Source of the DNA: Verrucomicrobiota bacterium
GTDB lineage: Bacteria > Verrucomicrobiota > Verrucomicrobiia > Chthoniobacterales > UBA10450
Length of the DNA stretch: 9,756 bases
Assembly (NCBI GenBank): GCA_003219225.1
Contig: QHPZ01000056.1
Span: forward strand, 9,294 to 19,049
Reading direction: 5' to 3'
The first letter of the stretch is position 1. The number at the start of each line of letters is the position of its first letter. The translations under genes and the position numbers were made by a program. Below are positions 1 through 6,107 of the stretch, piece by piece. The notes under the pieces were generated by a model. That model had not been told where the DNA came from and did no database searches. It saw only the letters and a program-made list of their open reading frames with translations.

Positions 1-1176
1 CTTCACTTTGCCGGCGACCTGTTTGATCGCTTTGATCTGTGCCGCCGAACCGACACGACTCACGGACAGACCAACGGAAATGGCCGGTCGCACACCCTGA
101 TAAAACAGATCCGTTTCCAAATAAATCTGACCGTCAGTGATAGAGATGACATTGGTCGGAATGTAGGCGGACACATCGCCTGCTTGCGTTTCGATGATCG
201 GCAGCGCCGTGAGGGAGCCGCCCCCAAATTCATCCGACATGCGCGCGGCGCGTTCGAGCAAACGCGAGTGCAAGTAAAAAACGTCACCTGGATACGCCTC
301 GCGGCCTGACGGCCGTTTCAACACGAGCGACACCTGCCGATAAGCCACCGCGTGTTTTGAGAGATCGTCATATATAATGAGTGCGTCCATACCGTGGTCC
401 ATGAACCACTCGCCCATGGCCGCGCCAGCGAATGGCGCGAGATATTGATTAGTCGCGGTGTCGGAAGCGGGCGCGGCGATGATGGTGGTGTAGGGCATCG
501 CGCCTTCTCTCTGCAAAATGTCGAGCACCCGGGCGACGTTGGAATTTTTCTGCCCAATCGCGACGTAAATACAGAAAAGCGGCCGGTAATTGACATCGTT
601 TGCGTCCTCGGCCGCTTTGTTCAATCGCGCCTGGCTAATGATTGTGTCGATCGCGATAGTCGTTTTACCGGTCGCGCGGTCGCCGATGATCAACTCGCGC
701 TGTCCCCGACCGATCGGGATCATGGCGTCGATCGCCATAATGCCGGTCTGCACCGGTTGATTGACGCTTCGGCGTTTGATCACGCCAGGTGCAATTTTTT
801 CCAGTGGATAAAATGTTTCCGATTTGATTGCGCCTTTGCCGTCGAGCGGCTGGCCAATGGTGTTGACGACGCGACCGAGCAACGTTTTGCCCACTGGCAC
901 CTGCAAGAGTCGGCCGGTCGTCTTCGCCTCGTCGCCTTCGGAGATTTTGGTGGTTTCACCGAGCAAAATGGCGCCGACTTCCGTCTCTTCGAGGTTCAGC
1001 GCGATGCCATAGACGCCATTTGGAAATTCAATCATCTCGTTGAGCATCACGTCGCTTAACCCTTCAATACGTGCGACGCCGTCACCGGTTTCGCGCACGA
1101 CGCCGACGTTGCTTTTGGTCGCGGACGTTTTCAGCCCGGCGATTTTCGTTTCGATCTCTTCAAGAATGCTGCTCAT
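1..1176 (-). CDS. atpA: F1F0 ATP synthase subunit alpha, N-terminal 392 residues (cut by window edge)
   Basis: This is the non-catalytic nucleotide-binding alpha subunit of the F1 head, which alternates with beta in the hexamer at the cytoplasmic face of the membrane. The reading frame runs without a stop from ATG at 1176 to the left edge, giving 392 of the roughly 500-550 residues usual for the family. The beta-barrel domain covers about residues 1-95. The Walker A motif GDRATGKT is at 165-172, the Walker B strand ALIIYDD at 265-271, and the alpha arginine finger is R374 in the VGLSVSRVGSAAQ motif. The start gives the typical MSSILEEIETKI beginning and lies 12 bases after the atpH stop, so the two are surely cotranscribed. 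No Shine-Dalgarno sequence is visible before the ATG, which suggests translation coupled to atpH. The C-terminal helical domain is outside the window. Identity is very secure. Confidence 0.98.
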   Translation of the reverse strand, partial: MSSILEEIETKIAGLKTSATKSNVGVVRETGDGVARIEGLSDVMLNEMIEFPNGVYGIALNLEETEVGAILLGETTKISEGDEAKTTGRLLQVPVGKTLLGRVVNTIGQPLDGKGAIKSETFYPLEKIAPGVIKRRSVNQPVQTGIMAIDAMIPIGRGQRELIIGDRATGKTTIAIDTIISQARLNKAAEDANDVNYRPLFCIYVAIGQKNSNVARVLDILQREGAMPYTTIIAAPASDTATNQYLAPFAGAAMGEWFMDHGMDALIIYDDLSKHAVAYRQVSLVLKRPSGREAYPGDVFYLHSRLLERAARMSDEFGGGSLTALPIIETQAGDVSAYIPTNVISITDGQIYLETDLFYQGVRPAISVGLSVSRVGSAAQIKAIKQVAGKVK

Positions 1177-1188
1177 GGTTGGAATTGG

Positions 1189-1581
1189 TTAAAGTTGTTG
1201 TTGAAGCAAGTTGAGTCGATTGCGCACGGTGCCGTCCCAGACGTCGCTGCCAACGCGCACCCGCATCCCACCGAGAAGCGTTGGATCGACGACGAGCTCC
1301 GTTGTCAGATCATCACCATATTTTTGTTTCAATCGGCTCGCGACTTTGGAGGAAGCATGCGAACTGAGGTCAGTCGCGCTCTCGATAATGGCGTGGCGTT
1401 TTTCCAGCTCGAGTCGAAGCAATCGCTTGTAGTTTTGCAGGATGTCGATGCAATGCCGCGGCTTCCGCGCGATGAGCGACTGGACGAGCGAACCGATCTT
1501 GCCGCGATCGAGTTGCCCATCGGTGAAACTGGCGCGCAACATCTCCCGGGAAAGGCGGCGGATTTCCTTGTTCTGTCTCAT
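1189..1581 (-). CDS. atpH: F1F0 ATP synthase subunit delta (OSCP), unusually short form
   Basis: Delta joins the top of the F1 head to the b-subunit stalk. The C-terminal part is clearly the family: a DLTTELVVDPTLLGGMRVRVGSDVWDGTVRNRL stretch, written here as VVDPTLLGGMRVRVG (about residues 96-110) followed by DGTVRNRL, matches the conserved end of delta/OSCP proteins. The protein has only 130 residues against about 175-180 normally. The N-terminal helical bundle is shortened to about 75 residues but still starts with a helix of the usual kind (EIRRLSREMLRASF) and ends with the long helix LLRLELEKRHAIIESA. Its ATG shares one base with the atpF stop (TGATG at 1583-1579), so the start is well fixed by context and translation is probably coupled. 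A truncated N-terminus is less likely because the reading frame fits between its neighbours exactly. Family call secure; whether the short form is lineage-wide is not known to me. Confidence 0.9.
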   Translation of the reverse strand: MRQNKEIRRLSREMLRASFTDGQLDRGKIGSLVQSLIARKPRHCIDILQNYKRLLRLELEKRHAIIESATDLSSHASSKVASRLKQKYGDDLTTELVVDPTLLGGMRVRVGSDVWDGTVRNRLNLLQQQL

Positions 1582-2123
1582 CAGGCAAGTTGACGCGATG
1601 CTTCTTCCTGGAGCCGCCGCTGGTCTTCTGCCGTCAGCACTTTACCGGTCACTTTCGCCGTCGTGTCGACCACGAGCCGGCCGAGCTCGCGCTTTAATGT
1701 TTCCATCGCCTGCTCGTGCTCGATGGCAGTCGCCTCGCGCGCTTTCGCCATGATCTGCTCGGCCGCGGCAATCGCCTCCTGCTGCTTGCGCTCGGCGAGA
1801 TGGCCCGCGCTTGTTCGCGCTTCATCGATCATCTTCTGCGCGTCGGCGTTTGCCTTCGACAGGATCTCCGCATAGCGCTGCTCGGCTTCGGCTAGTTGCT
1901 TTTTGATTAGCTCCGCATTGAGCTGGCCTTCCTCGATTCGGCGACGCCGCTCTTCCAGCACCGCGAGGATCGGTTTGTAAGCAAAACGGCGCAGCAAAAA
2001 CGCGACAATACAGAAGCTGATCACCTGCGAAAGAAACAGCTGCCAGTTCCAGCCAAAAGTGTCGGCCGTCTCGCGTATCACATCAGTGGCGCCTCCACTT
2101 GCGGCGACAATTATCAGACTCAT
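1581..2123 (-). CDS. atpF: F1F0 ATP synthase subunit b
   Basis: Subunit b is the peripheral stalk that anchors F1 to the membrane sector. A short periplasmic N-terminus is followed by one membrane helix (about residues 27-46, WQLFLSQVISFCIVAFLLRRF) and then the family's typical YKPILAVLEERRRRIEEG junction. After this comes a long charged, alanine-rich coiled coil (AEAEQRYAEILSKANADAQKMI and onward) to the end. The size of 180 residues is normal. I chose ATG at 2123; a TTG two codons upstream at 2129 is in frame and cannot be excluded, because the only purine-rich signal (GGTAGG) lies rather far upstream of both. The stop overlaps the atpH start by one base. There is one b-type gene here, so no sign of the paired b/b' arrangement of phototrophs within the window. 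Confidence 0.96.
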   Translation of the reverse strand: MSLIIVAASGGATDVIRETADTFGWNWQLFLSQVISFCIVAFLLRRFAYKPILAVLEERRRRIEEGQLNAELIKKQLAEAEQRYAEILSKANADAQKMIDEARTSAGHLAERKQQEAIAAAEQIMAKAREATAIEHEQAMETLKRELGRLVVDTTAKVTGKVLTAEDQRRLQEEASRQLA

Positions 2124-2169
2124 GATCAATCGTTGAACGCTGACCTACCCGTTACGCTCTTTGCGCTCG

Positions 2170-2382
2170 TTAGTGAACGAGATACAACGCGTAAAACACG
2201 ATCGCCTCGGTCAAGGCGATCGCGAGAATCCCGTGCACCAGGATTTGGGTGAATGCGCCCGGATTTCGTCCAACTGCGGATGCCATGCCCAGACCCGTTA
2301 GTCCGATGCCGATTCCGACTCCCATCGCCGCGAGCCCGACGTGAATGCTTCCGGTCATTTCTGCAAGCAGTGATAACATCAT
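2170..2382 (-). CDS. atpE: F1F0 ATP synthase subunit c
   Basis: Subunit c forms the membrane rotor ring. The 70-residue protein has the two-helix hairpin of the family: a glycine-rich first helix (GVGIGIGLTGLG, 21-32), a polar loop with RNP (39-41, RQP in many relatives), and a second helix carrying the ion-binding carboxylate E59 in LTEAIVFYALYL. The residues following E59 are A and I rather than the S-T pair seen after the carboxylate in sodium-binding rings, and the first helix lacks the usual glutamine ligand, so proton coupling is the better inference. Two ATG codons stand in tandem at 2382 and 2379; the first is preceded at eight bases by AAGAGAAG, the clearest ribosome site in this operon. 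Confidence 0.97.
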   Translation of the reverse strand: MMLSLLAEMTGSIHVGLAAMGVGIGIGLTGLGMASAVGRNPGAFTQILVHGILAIALTEAIVFYALYLVH

Positions 2383-2438
2383 ATTCTTTTCTTCTCTTGG
2401 TTTGACGACCTCTTCATGAGACCGCCGAAATTCTCCAT
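2379..2438 (-). CDS. Possible 19-residue bridging ORF between atpB and atpE
   Basis: A short reading frame encodes MENFGGLMKRSSNQEKKRI. Its ATG shares one base with the atpB stop (TGATG, 2440-2436) and its TGA overlaps the atpE ATG (ATGA, 2382-2379). The frame thus spans exactly the 55-base gap between the two genes. The peptide resembles nothing I recognise, is polar and basic, and is probably not functional in itself; translation could keep ribosomes on the message and feed atpE by reinitiation. It could also be chance, since it is only 20 codons long. Confidence 0.25.
   Translation of the reverse strand: MENFGGLMKRSSNQEKKRI
2391..2398 (-). promoter_or_regulatory. Probable ribosome binding site of atpE
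   Basis: On the minus strand AAGAGAAG ends eight bases before the first ATG of atpE, inside a purine run that continues almost to the start. It favours the first of the two tandem ATG codons. Most other genes here show no such sequence, and a strong site is expected for atpE because the c subunit is needed in many copies per complex. Confidence 0.45.
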
Positions 2439-3418
2439 CAATGTGCGTGTGCCGGTCCGTGTTCGTGTTGTGCGATCAGCATCGTAAAGACCGCCGTCAG
2501 CAACATGAAGACGAGCGCTTGCACAAACCCGACAAGCACTTCCAAAAAATAAAATGGCAACGGCAGAATCGGCGAAAGCATCGGCACCATCGTTGACATC
2601 GCCTCCAAGATGCTCTCGCCGGCATAAATATTTCCGAACAATCGAAAACTGAGCGCGATTGGGCGGAACAAAATCGAGATTACTTCTAACCAGCCAACTG
2701 CGAAGAAGATGACAATCATAAGCACCTTGACGATGCCGGTCGTCTCCCCTTTCGGCGCGAAAAGGTGTTTCAAAAATCCGCCGACGCCCTGGGCTTGAAA
2801 CGCCCAGATGAGCCAGAGCAGAAAGAAAATCGCGGCCATTGCCGTGGTCATGTTCAGATCGGCATTGCCGCCGCGCAAAAGCGGCCGATCGACGTGAAAG
2901 GCAGCGTTGGCGTCGTAATGTCCCCAACCGATCGTGCCGACGCCGGGAATGAGCCCGAACCAGTTCACGAATAAAATAAAGATAAAAATGGTCGCGAAAA
3001 ACCAAAAAGTTTTACGAACCAGCTGGCGACCGATGATCCCTTCCAGAAAAGTGTAAAGACTTTCGACCAGCCACTCCCAAAAATTCTGAATCCCGCTTGG
3101 GATGGGCTTGATTCGGCGGGTCGCGACTTGCGCAAAGACGATGATGCCGGCGGCCACGATCCAAGTCACGAGCATTGAGTTGGTGACGGCAAATTTTCCG
3201 ATGTGAACGAGCTCGGCCGGTCGCAACGGGACGGCGGCTTCCTTCGCCTCGGCCGGTCCCGCTTCCGCCGCGATCGCAGACGCGCTCAGAAGACATCCGC
3301 CCACCACGGTCAAGATCGACAATAACCAACGATTGGCGCCGCCCGCAAGGGCGTTTCGCTCAAGGACTGGCCGCGGCGACCGTCGCGCGTACCAAAGCGC
3401 GTTTTGCCCGAATGACAA
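2438..3418 (-). CDS. atpB: F1F0 ATP synthase subunit a, with signal-peptide-like N-terminus
   Basis: Subunit a forms the ion half-channels next to the c ring. The family core is clear: FWEWLVESLYTFLEGIIG (113-130), NWFGLIPG (152-159), the essential arginine R259 in LSFRLFGNIYAGE, and Q300 in GFVQALVFMLLTAVF near the end. At 326 residues it is longer than the E. coli protein (about 270). The extra length is N-terminal: a basic stretch followed by a hydrophobic segment (31-50) and an Ala-rich possible cleavage region near A50/A51, then an acidic/alanine linker. Such N-terminal extensions are known in subunit a of several phyla. The start is uncertain: 3418 is a TTG, no ATG lies before the hydrophobic segment, and no ribosome site is evident. 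It begins 20 bases after the stop of the preceding glycosyltransferase gene, so it may be cotranscribed with it. Confidence 0.93.
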   Translation of the reverse strand: MSFGQNALWYARRSPRPVLERNALAGGANRWLLSILTVVGGCLLSASAIAAEAGPAEAKEAAVPLRPAELVHIGKFAVTNSMLVTWIVAAGIIVFAQVATRRIKPIPSGIQNFWEWLVESLYTFLEGIIGRQLVRKTFWFFATIFIFILFVNWFGLIPGVGTIGWGHYDANAAFHVDRPLLRGGNADLNMTTAMAAIFFLLWLIWAFQAQGVGGFLKHLFAPKGETTGIVKVLMIVIFFAVGWLEVISILFRPIALSFRLFGNIYAGESILEAMSTMVPMLSPILPLPFYFLEVLVGFVQALVFMLLTAVFTMLIAQHEHGPAHAH

Positions 3419-3438
3419 GGGGCAAAATTCGCCGGCGC

Positions 3439-4662
3439 TTAACTTGCCGGCACTGCGTCGGCGAACTGCGGCACGGGCGCCGCCACCGTCTCGGGCACAC
3501 CCTCGCCTACACTGCGCAGCGCGATCGCTTCTCCATAGAAGGATTCGAGCAAACGCGTTTGGAGTTGCTGATCGAAATGTTGCACCACCACTTCGCGCGC
3601 GGGCCAGCCCATCTCGGTCAAAATCCGCGGCGCGTTGGTGATTTGCTGCATGGCGCGAGCCAGCGCGGTATGGTCCTCCTCCGGGACAAGCCAGCCGGTG
3701 CGCCCATGTTCGATCGCCTCGGGAATTCCGCCGTGACGCGTGGCCGCTACCACCATGCCGGTGGCCATTGCTTCCAACACTGAGTTCGGTATGCCCTCCT
3801 GGTTCTCATCCGGCGGCGTCTCGCTCGGATGCAGGAAAATATGCGAGCGCGCGTAGAGTTCGACCAGCTTTTGCGGCGAGAGGAACCCGACAAAGTGCAC
3901 GTCGCGCGAAACTCCCAACCCGGCCGCGAGCATCTCCAATTCCGGCTGGAGCGGTCCCTTGCCGGCAATAAAAAATTCCGCGCGCGGATGGTCCTTCTTG
4001 AAAACCGCAAATGCGCGCAGACTGGTGGCGACGCCTTTTTTCGGAATCAATCGGCAGGCCTGCATCACGCGCCAGCGGCCGTCCTGCGGCGGTTGTCGCT
4101 CGGCCATGGGAAATTCATCCAGCGGAATGCCGGTCCGATTGATGCGGAGCTTCTCCGGCGGACAACCAAACTGCGCGAGGCGATTAGCGAGCGATTGCGA
4201 CCGGGCCAGCACCAGCGGCACAAGCGCAAACAAGCGGCGCAATTTCCCGCGATAATCGGGGATCTCCTCCTTGATCGCGACGTCCGCCCCGTGAAATGAG
4301 ACGACGCACGGCTTGTTCCACTGCTCGATGAAGGGAAGCAAGTGCACACCCGTATGGCCAAAATAAATGTGCATCAGATCGGCCCCGCGCCGCTCCAGCA
4401 GCGAAGCCAGCACCTGGTACTCGCCGCGATAAACAATCGGCGGCTGGCGTTTGATGAATTTGAGATAGCCGTGGCGCAAAAGATTCATTCGCGATTGCGG
4501 GATGATTTCCACGTCGCGAAATGGAAAGCGCTCTGCGTTTTGCACTTCTTTGGTGATCACAAAAGTGCGCACACCGCGCAGCGCTTTGACCTGCCGATAA
4601 ATGTGCAGCATCTCCGGCTTCAAAAATGAGCTGCAATAACTGGCGACGACGTGCTTGCCCAT
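3439..4662 (-). CDS. GT4-family glycosyltransferase, WcaL/colanic-acid type
   Basis: The protein of 407 residues has the GT-B two-domain fold of family GT4 retaining glycosyltransferases, which transfer a sugar from a nucleotide donor at the cytoplasmic side of the membrane. The N-terminal domain includes HIYFGHTGVHLLPF (98-111) and SFHGADV (122-128). The C-terminal donor domain has the RLIPKKG signature (204-210), the GKGPLQPELE loop (234-243), and the HPSETPPDENQEGIPNSVLEAMA block with the E-x7-E pair E289/E297, followed by HGGIPEAI and GWLVPEED. The PDENQEGIPN form is typical of enzymes annotated as colanic acid or exopolysaccharide transferases such as WcaL/AmsK. Donor and acceptor cannot be told from sequence. 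The C-terminal 30 residues are Pro/Val/Ala-rich and poorly conserved in look. It lies between obgE (71-base gap) and atpB (20-base gap), an unrelated context, and no other surface-polysaccharide gene is present. Confidence 0.9.
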   Translation of the reverse strand: MGKHVVASYCSSFLKPEMLHIYRQVKALRGVRTFVITKEVQNAERFPFRDVEIIPQSRMNLLRHGYLKFIKRQPPIVYRGEYQVLASLLERRGADLMHIYFGHTGVHLLPFIEQWNKPCVVSFHGADVAIKEEIPDYRGKLRRLFALVPLVLARSQSLANRLAQFGCPPEKLRINRTGIPLDEFPMAERQPPQDGRWRVMQACRLIPKKGVATSLRAFAVFKKDHPRAEFFIAGKGPLQPELEMLAAGLGVSRDVHFVGFLSPQKLVELYARSHIFLHPSETPPDENQEGIPNSVLEAMATGMVVAATRHGGIPEAIEHGRTGWLVPEEDHTALARAMQQITNAPRILTEMGWPAREVVVQHFDQQLQTRLLESFYGEAIALRSVGEGVPETVAAPVPQFADAVPAS

Positions 4663-4733
4663 GAAAGCGGCTCAGTATGCGCGAGGGTATTGCTCGTGTC
4701 TAGCGGTTAATTCCCGTGAGTAACTCTTCGATT

Positions 4734-5840
4734 TCACGCTGAGCTTGGTCTTCGCGAACTCTCCAGCCATTCCGCCAATTTTTCCTTCAGCGCGTCAATT
4801 CCCTCACCGAACTTCGCCGAGATCGCGATCACGTCGATGTTCGGAAATTTTCGGCGCAACGCTTCGGAATTTTGTTTCGCGTCCGGCAGATCGATTTTGT
4901 TGGCAACGACAAACCACGGCCGCTGCGACAACCGCGGATCGTAGAGATCGATCTCGCGCCGCAGATGCGCTAAATCTTGAACCGGATTGCGCCCTTCGCT
5001 GCCCGCCACATCGAGAACGAACAGCAAAACGCGGCACCGGGTGATGTGTCGCAGGAACTCATGGCCGAGTCCCACCCCACGGTGCGCGCCTTCGATCAGC
5101 CCCGGGATATCGGCAATTGTTGCTCGCTCGTAACCGCCGAACTCGATCACGCCGATGCCCGGATGCAGCGTCGTAAACGGATACGACGCCACCTTTGGCC
5201 GCGCCGCCGAAAGCTTGCGCAGCAGAGTTGATTTGCCGGCGTTCGGATAACCGACCAGTCCCGCGTCGGCGATCGTGCGCAACTCGAGCAGGAAATGTCC
5301 CTGCTCGCCTTCTCCGCCGTCGGTGTATTCGCGCGGAGCGCGATTCCGCGAACTTTTGAAATGCACGTTCCCCTTCCCGCCCGCGCCCCCGCGACACAGC
5401 ACAAACTCCTGCCGCTCGCGCACAAGATCGACAACAGCTTCCTCACTTGTCATTCCAAGCGGAGTCGAGGAATCCCGTGGCGTTACCATTGGGTGGGTTT
5501 CACGGGATCCTTCGACTTCGCTCAGGATGACAGGCTTTGCTCGCTGGGCCGGCCAAACAATTGTTCCAACTGGAACTTTGACAATCTTCGCCGGCGCCGA
5601 GCGGCCATGCATTTTCTTTCCCATCCCGTGGCCGCCGTTCTTCGCCTTGATGATCGGCTCATAGAACAGCCCACTAAGATTATCGACGTGGCGGTCCGCT
5701 CGCAGAATCACATCACCGCCCCGCCCACCGTCACCGCCGTCGGGGCCGCCCTTCGGCACAAATTTCTCCCGCCGAAAACTGACGCACCCGCGCCCGCCGT
5801 TGCCCGCTTGCGCAAAAACTCTGATCCGATCGACAAACAT
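4734..5840 (-). CDS. obgE: Obg-family GTPase (CgtA) with in-frame palindromic insertion
   Basis: Obg is an essential GTPase of late 50S ribosome assembly and stress response. The N-terminal glycine-rich Obg domain (about 1-190) has the typical start MFVDRIRVFAQAGNGGRG. The G domain follows: P-loop GYPNAGKST (197-205), switch region with PFTTLHPGIG (221-230), DIPGLIEG (244-251), NKIDLPD (315-321) and ISAKFGEG (340-347). There is no OCT domain, as in many short Obg proteins; total 368 residues. Residues 104-131 (bases 5532-5448) do not belong to the family; they are the translation of a palindromic repeat (PVILSEVEGSRE ... STPLGMTS) between the strands VPVGTIVWPA and EEAVVDLVRERQEF. I chose ATG 5840 because homology begins there; the frame stays open to 5936, but that part runs into another repeat. 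No strong ribosome site is seen. The usual neighbours rplU and rpmA are absent. Confidence 0.95.
   Translation of the reverse strand: MFVDRIRVFAQAGNGGRGCVSFRREKFVPKGGPDGGDGGRGGDVILRADRHVDNLSGLFYEPIIKAKNGGHGMGKKMHGRSAPAKIVKVPVGTIVWPAQRAKPVILSEVEGSRETHPMVTPRDSSTPLGMTSEEAVVDLVRERQEFVLCRGGAGGKGNVHFKSSRNRAPREYTDGGEGEQGHFLLELRTIADAGLVGYPNAGKSTLLRKLSAARPKVASYPFTTLHPGIGVIEFGGYERATIADIPGLIEGAHRGVGLGHEFLRHITRCRVLLFVLDVAGSEGRNPVQDLAHLRREIDLYDPRLSQRPWFVVANKIDLPDAKQNSEALRRKFPNIDVIAISAKFGEGIDALKEKLAEWLESSRRPSSA
5448..5532 (-). repeat. 85-bp palindromic repeat element inside obgE
   Basis: Two 32-base arms (5448-5479 and 5501-5532) are inverted copies matching at 26 of 32 positions, with a 21-base loop. The arms start TGTCATTCC / TGTCATCCT and end ATCCCGTG. 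The right arm, read on the minus strand, shares TGTCATCCTGA-CGAAGT and GAAGGATC with the right arm of the element at 5876-6002, so both belong to one family. The element is translated in frame as part of obgE. Its length is one more than a multiple of three, so frame was kept only with two extra bases (mod 3) from target duplication or later change; no clear target duplication is visible. Confidence 0.88.
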
Positions 5841-5875
5841 AAGCGCCCGTGAATGCGAAAACTGCCATCGCATCG

Positions 5876-6002
5876 CACGCGTGTCATCCCGAGCCGCGCA
5901 GACGGCGAGGGACCTCGCAATCGAAGCGGAGATCACGCTATATCGGACTGAGTCTCAGCCAGCTTTTGCGAGATCCTTCACTTCGTTCAGGATGACAGCG
6001 TG
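5876..6002. repeat. Palindromic repeat element upstream of obgE
   Basis: The left arm (5876-5919) and right arm (5967-6002) both begin from the outside with CACGC and TGTCATCC and end with CTCGCA towards the loop; the left arm carries about seven extra bases in the middle. The 47-base loop contains a smaller dyad (CTGAGTCTCAG, 5948-5958). It belongs to the same family as the element inside obgE. Together with the element at 6048-6107 it fills most of the 262-base gap 5841-6102, leaving only about 35 bases next to the obgE start and 45 bases between the elements, in which I see no clear promoter. Confidence 0.8.
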
Positions 6003-6047
6003 ATGAAAACTGACCGTCCCGTAATGCCACGCGGGGACAGATACGCC

Positions 6048-6107
6048 GGTGGGGCCAGGCTCTGTCGAGCCGACGAATTCTACGGCTCCGCGGAGCGTCG
6101 CCCTACC
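6048..6107. repeat. 60-bp palindrome overlapping the glycogen synthase stop codon
   Basis: Two 30-base arms pair at 22 of 30 positions around a central GAATTC (6075-6080). The ends read GGTGGGGC and, as reverse complement, GGTAGGGC. Inside are alternative small stems: GGCTC/GAGCC with a TGTC loop (6058-6071), GAGCCG/CGGCTC (6067-6072 with 6083-6088), and the perfect 12-base palindrome GCTCCGCGGAGC (6085-6096). The TAG stop of the glycogen synthase gene (6105-6103) lies in the element's outer end. It could act as a hairpin at the 3' end of that message, but no T-run follows, so I do not call it an intrinsic terminator. Confidence 0.7.

Noticed and set aside
394..1059. A 221-codon open frame on the plus strand opposite atpA
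   Set aside because: It is antisense to a strongly conserved gene, has no recognisable domain, and is explained by the base composition of the atpA codons.
3395..3420. TTGTCATTC at the atpB start as a third member of the obgE palindrome family
   Set aside because: Only nine bases match the arm end; I found no matching second arm downstream, so this is too weak to call.
3829..4299. A 156-codon plus-strand frame opposite the glycosyltransferase gene
   Set aside because: It has no domain similarity I can see and lies wholly antisense to a complete GT4 gene with intact motifs.
5841..5936. A 32-residue N-terminal extension of obgE
   Set aside because: The frame is open, but the extra residues are translated from the palindromic element at 5876-6002, and Obg homology starts exactly at the ATG at 5840.
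6058..6107. Rho-independent terminator after the glycogen synthase gene
   Set aside because: Hairpins are possible on the transcribed strand, but no run of T follows; the structure is better described as a palindromic repeat.
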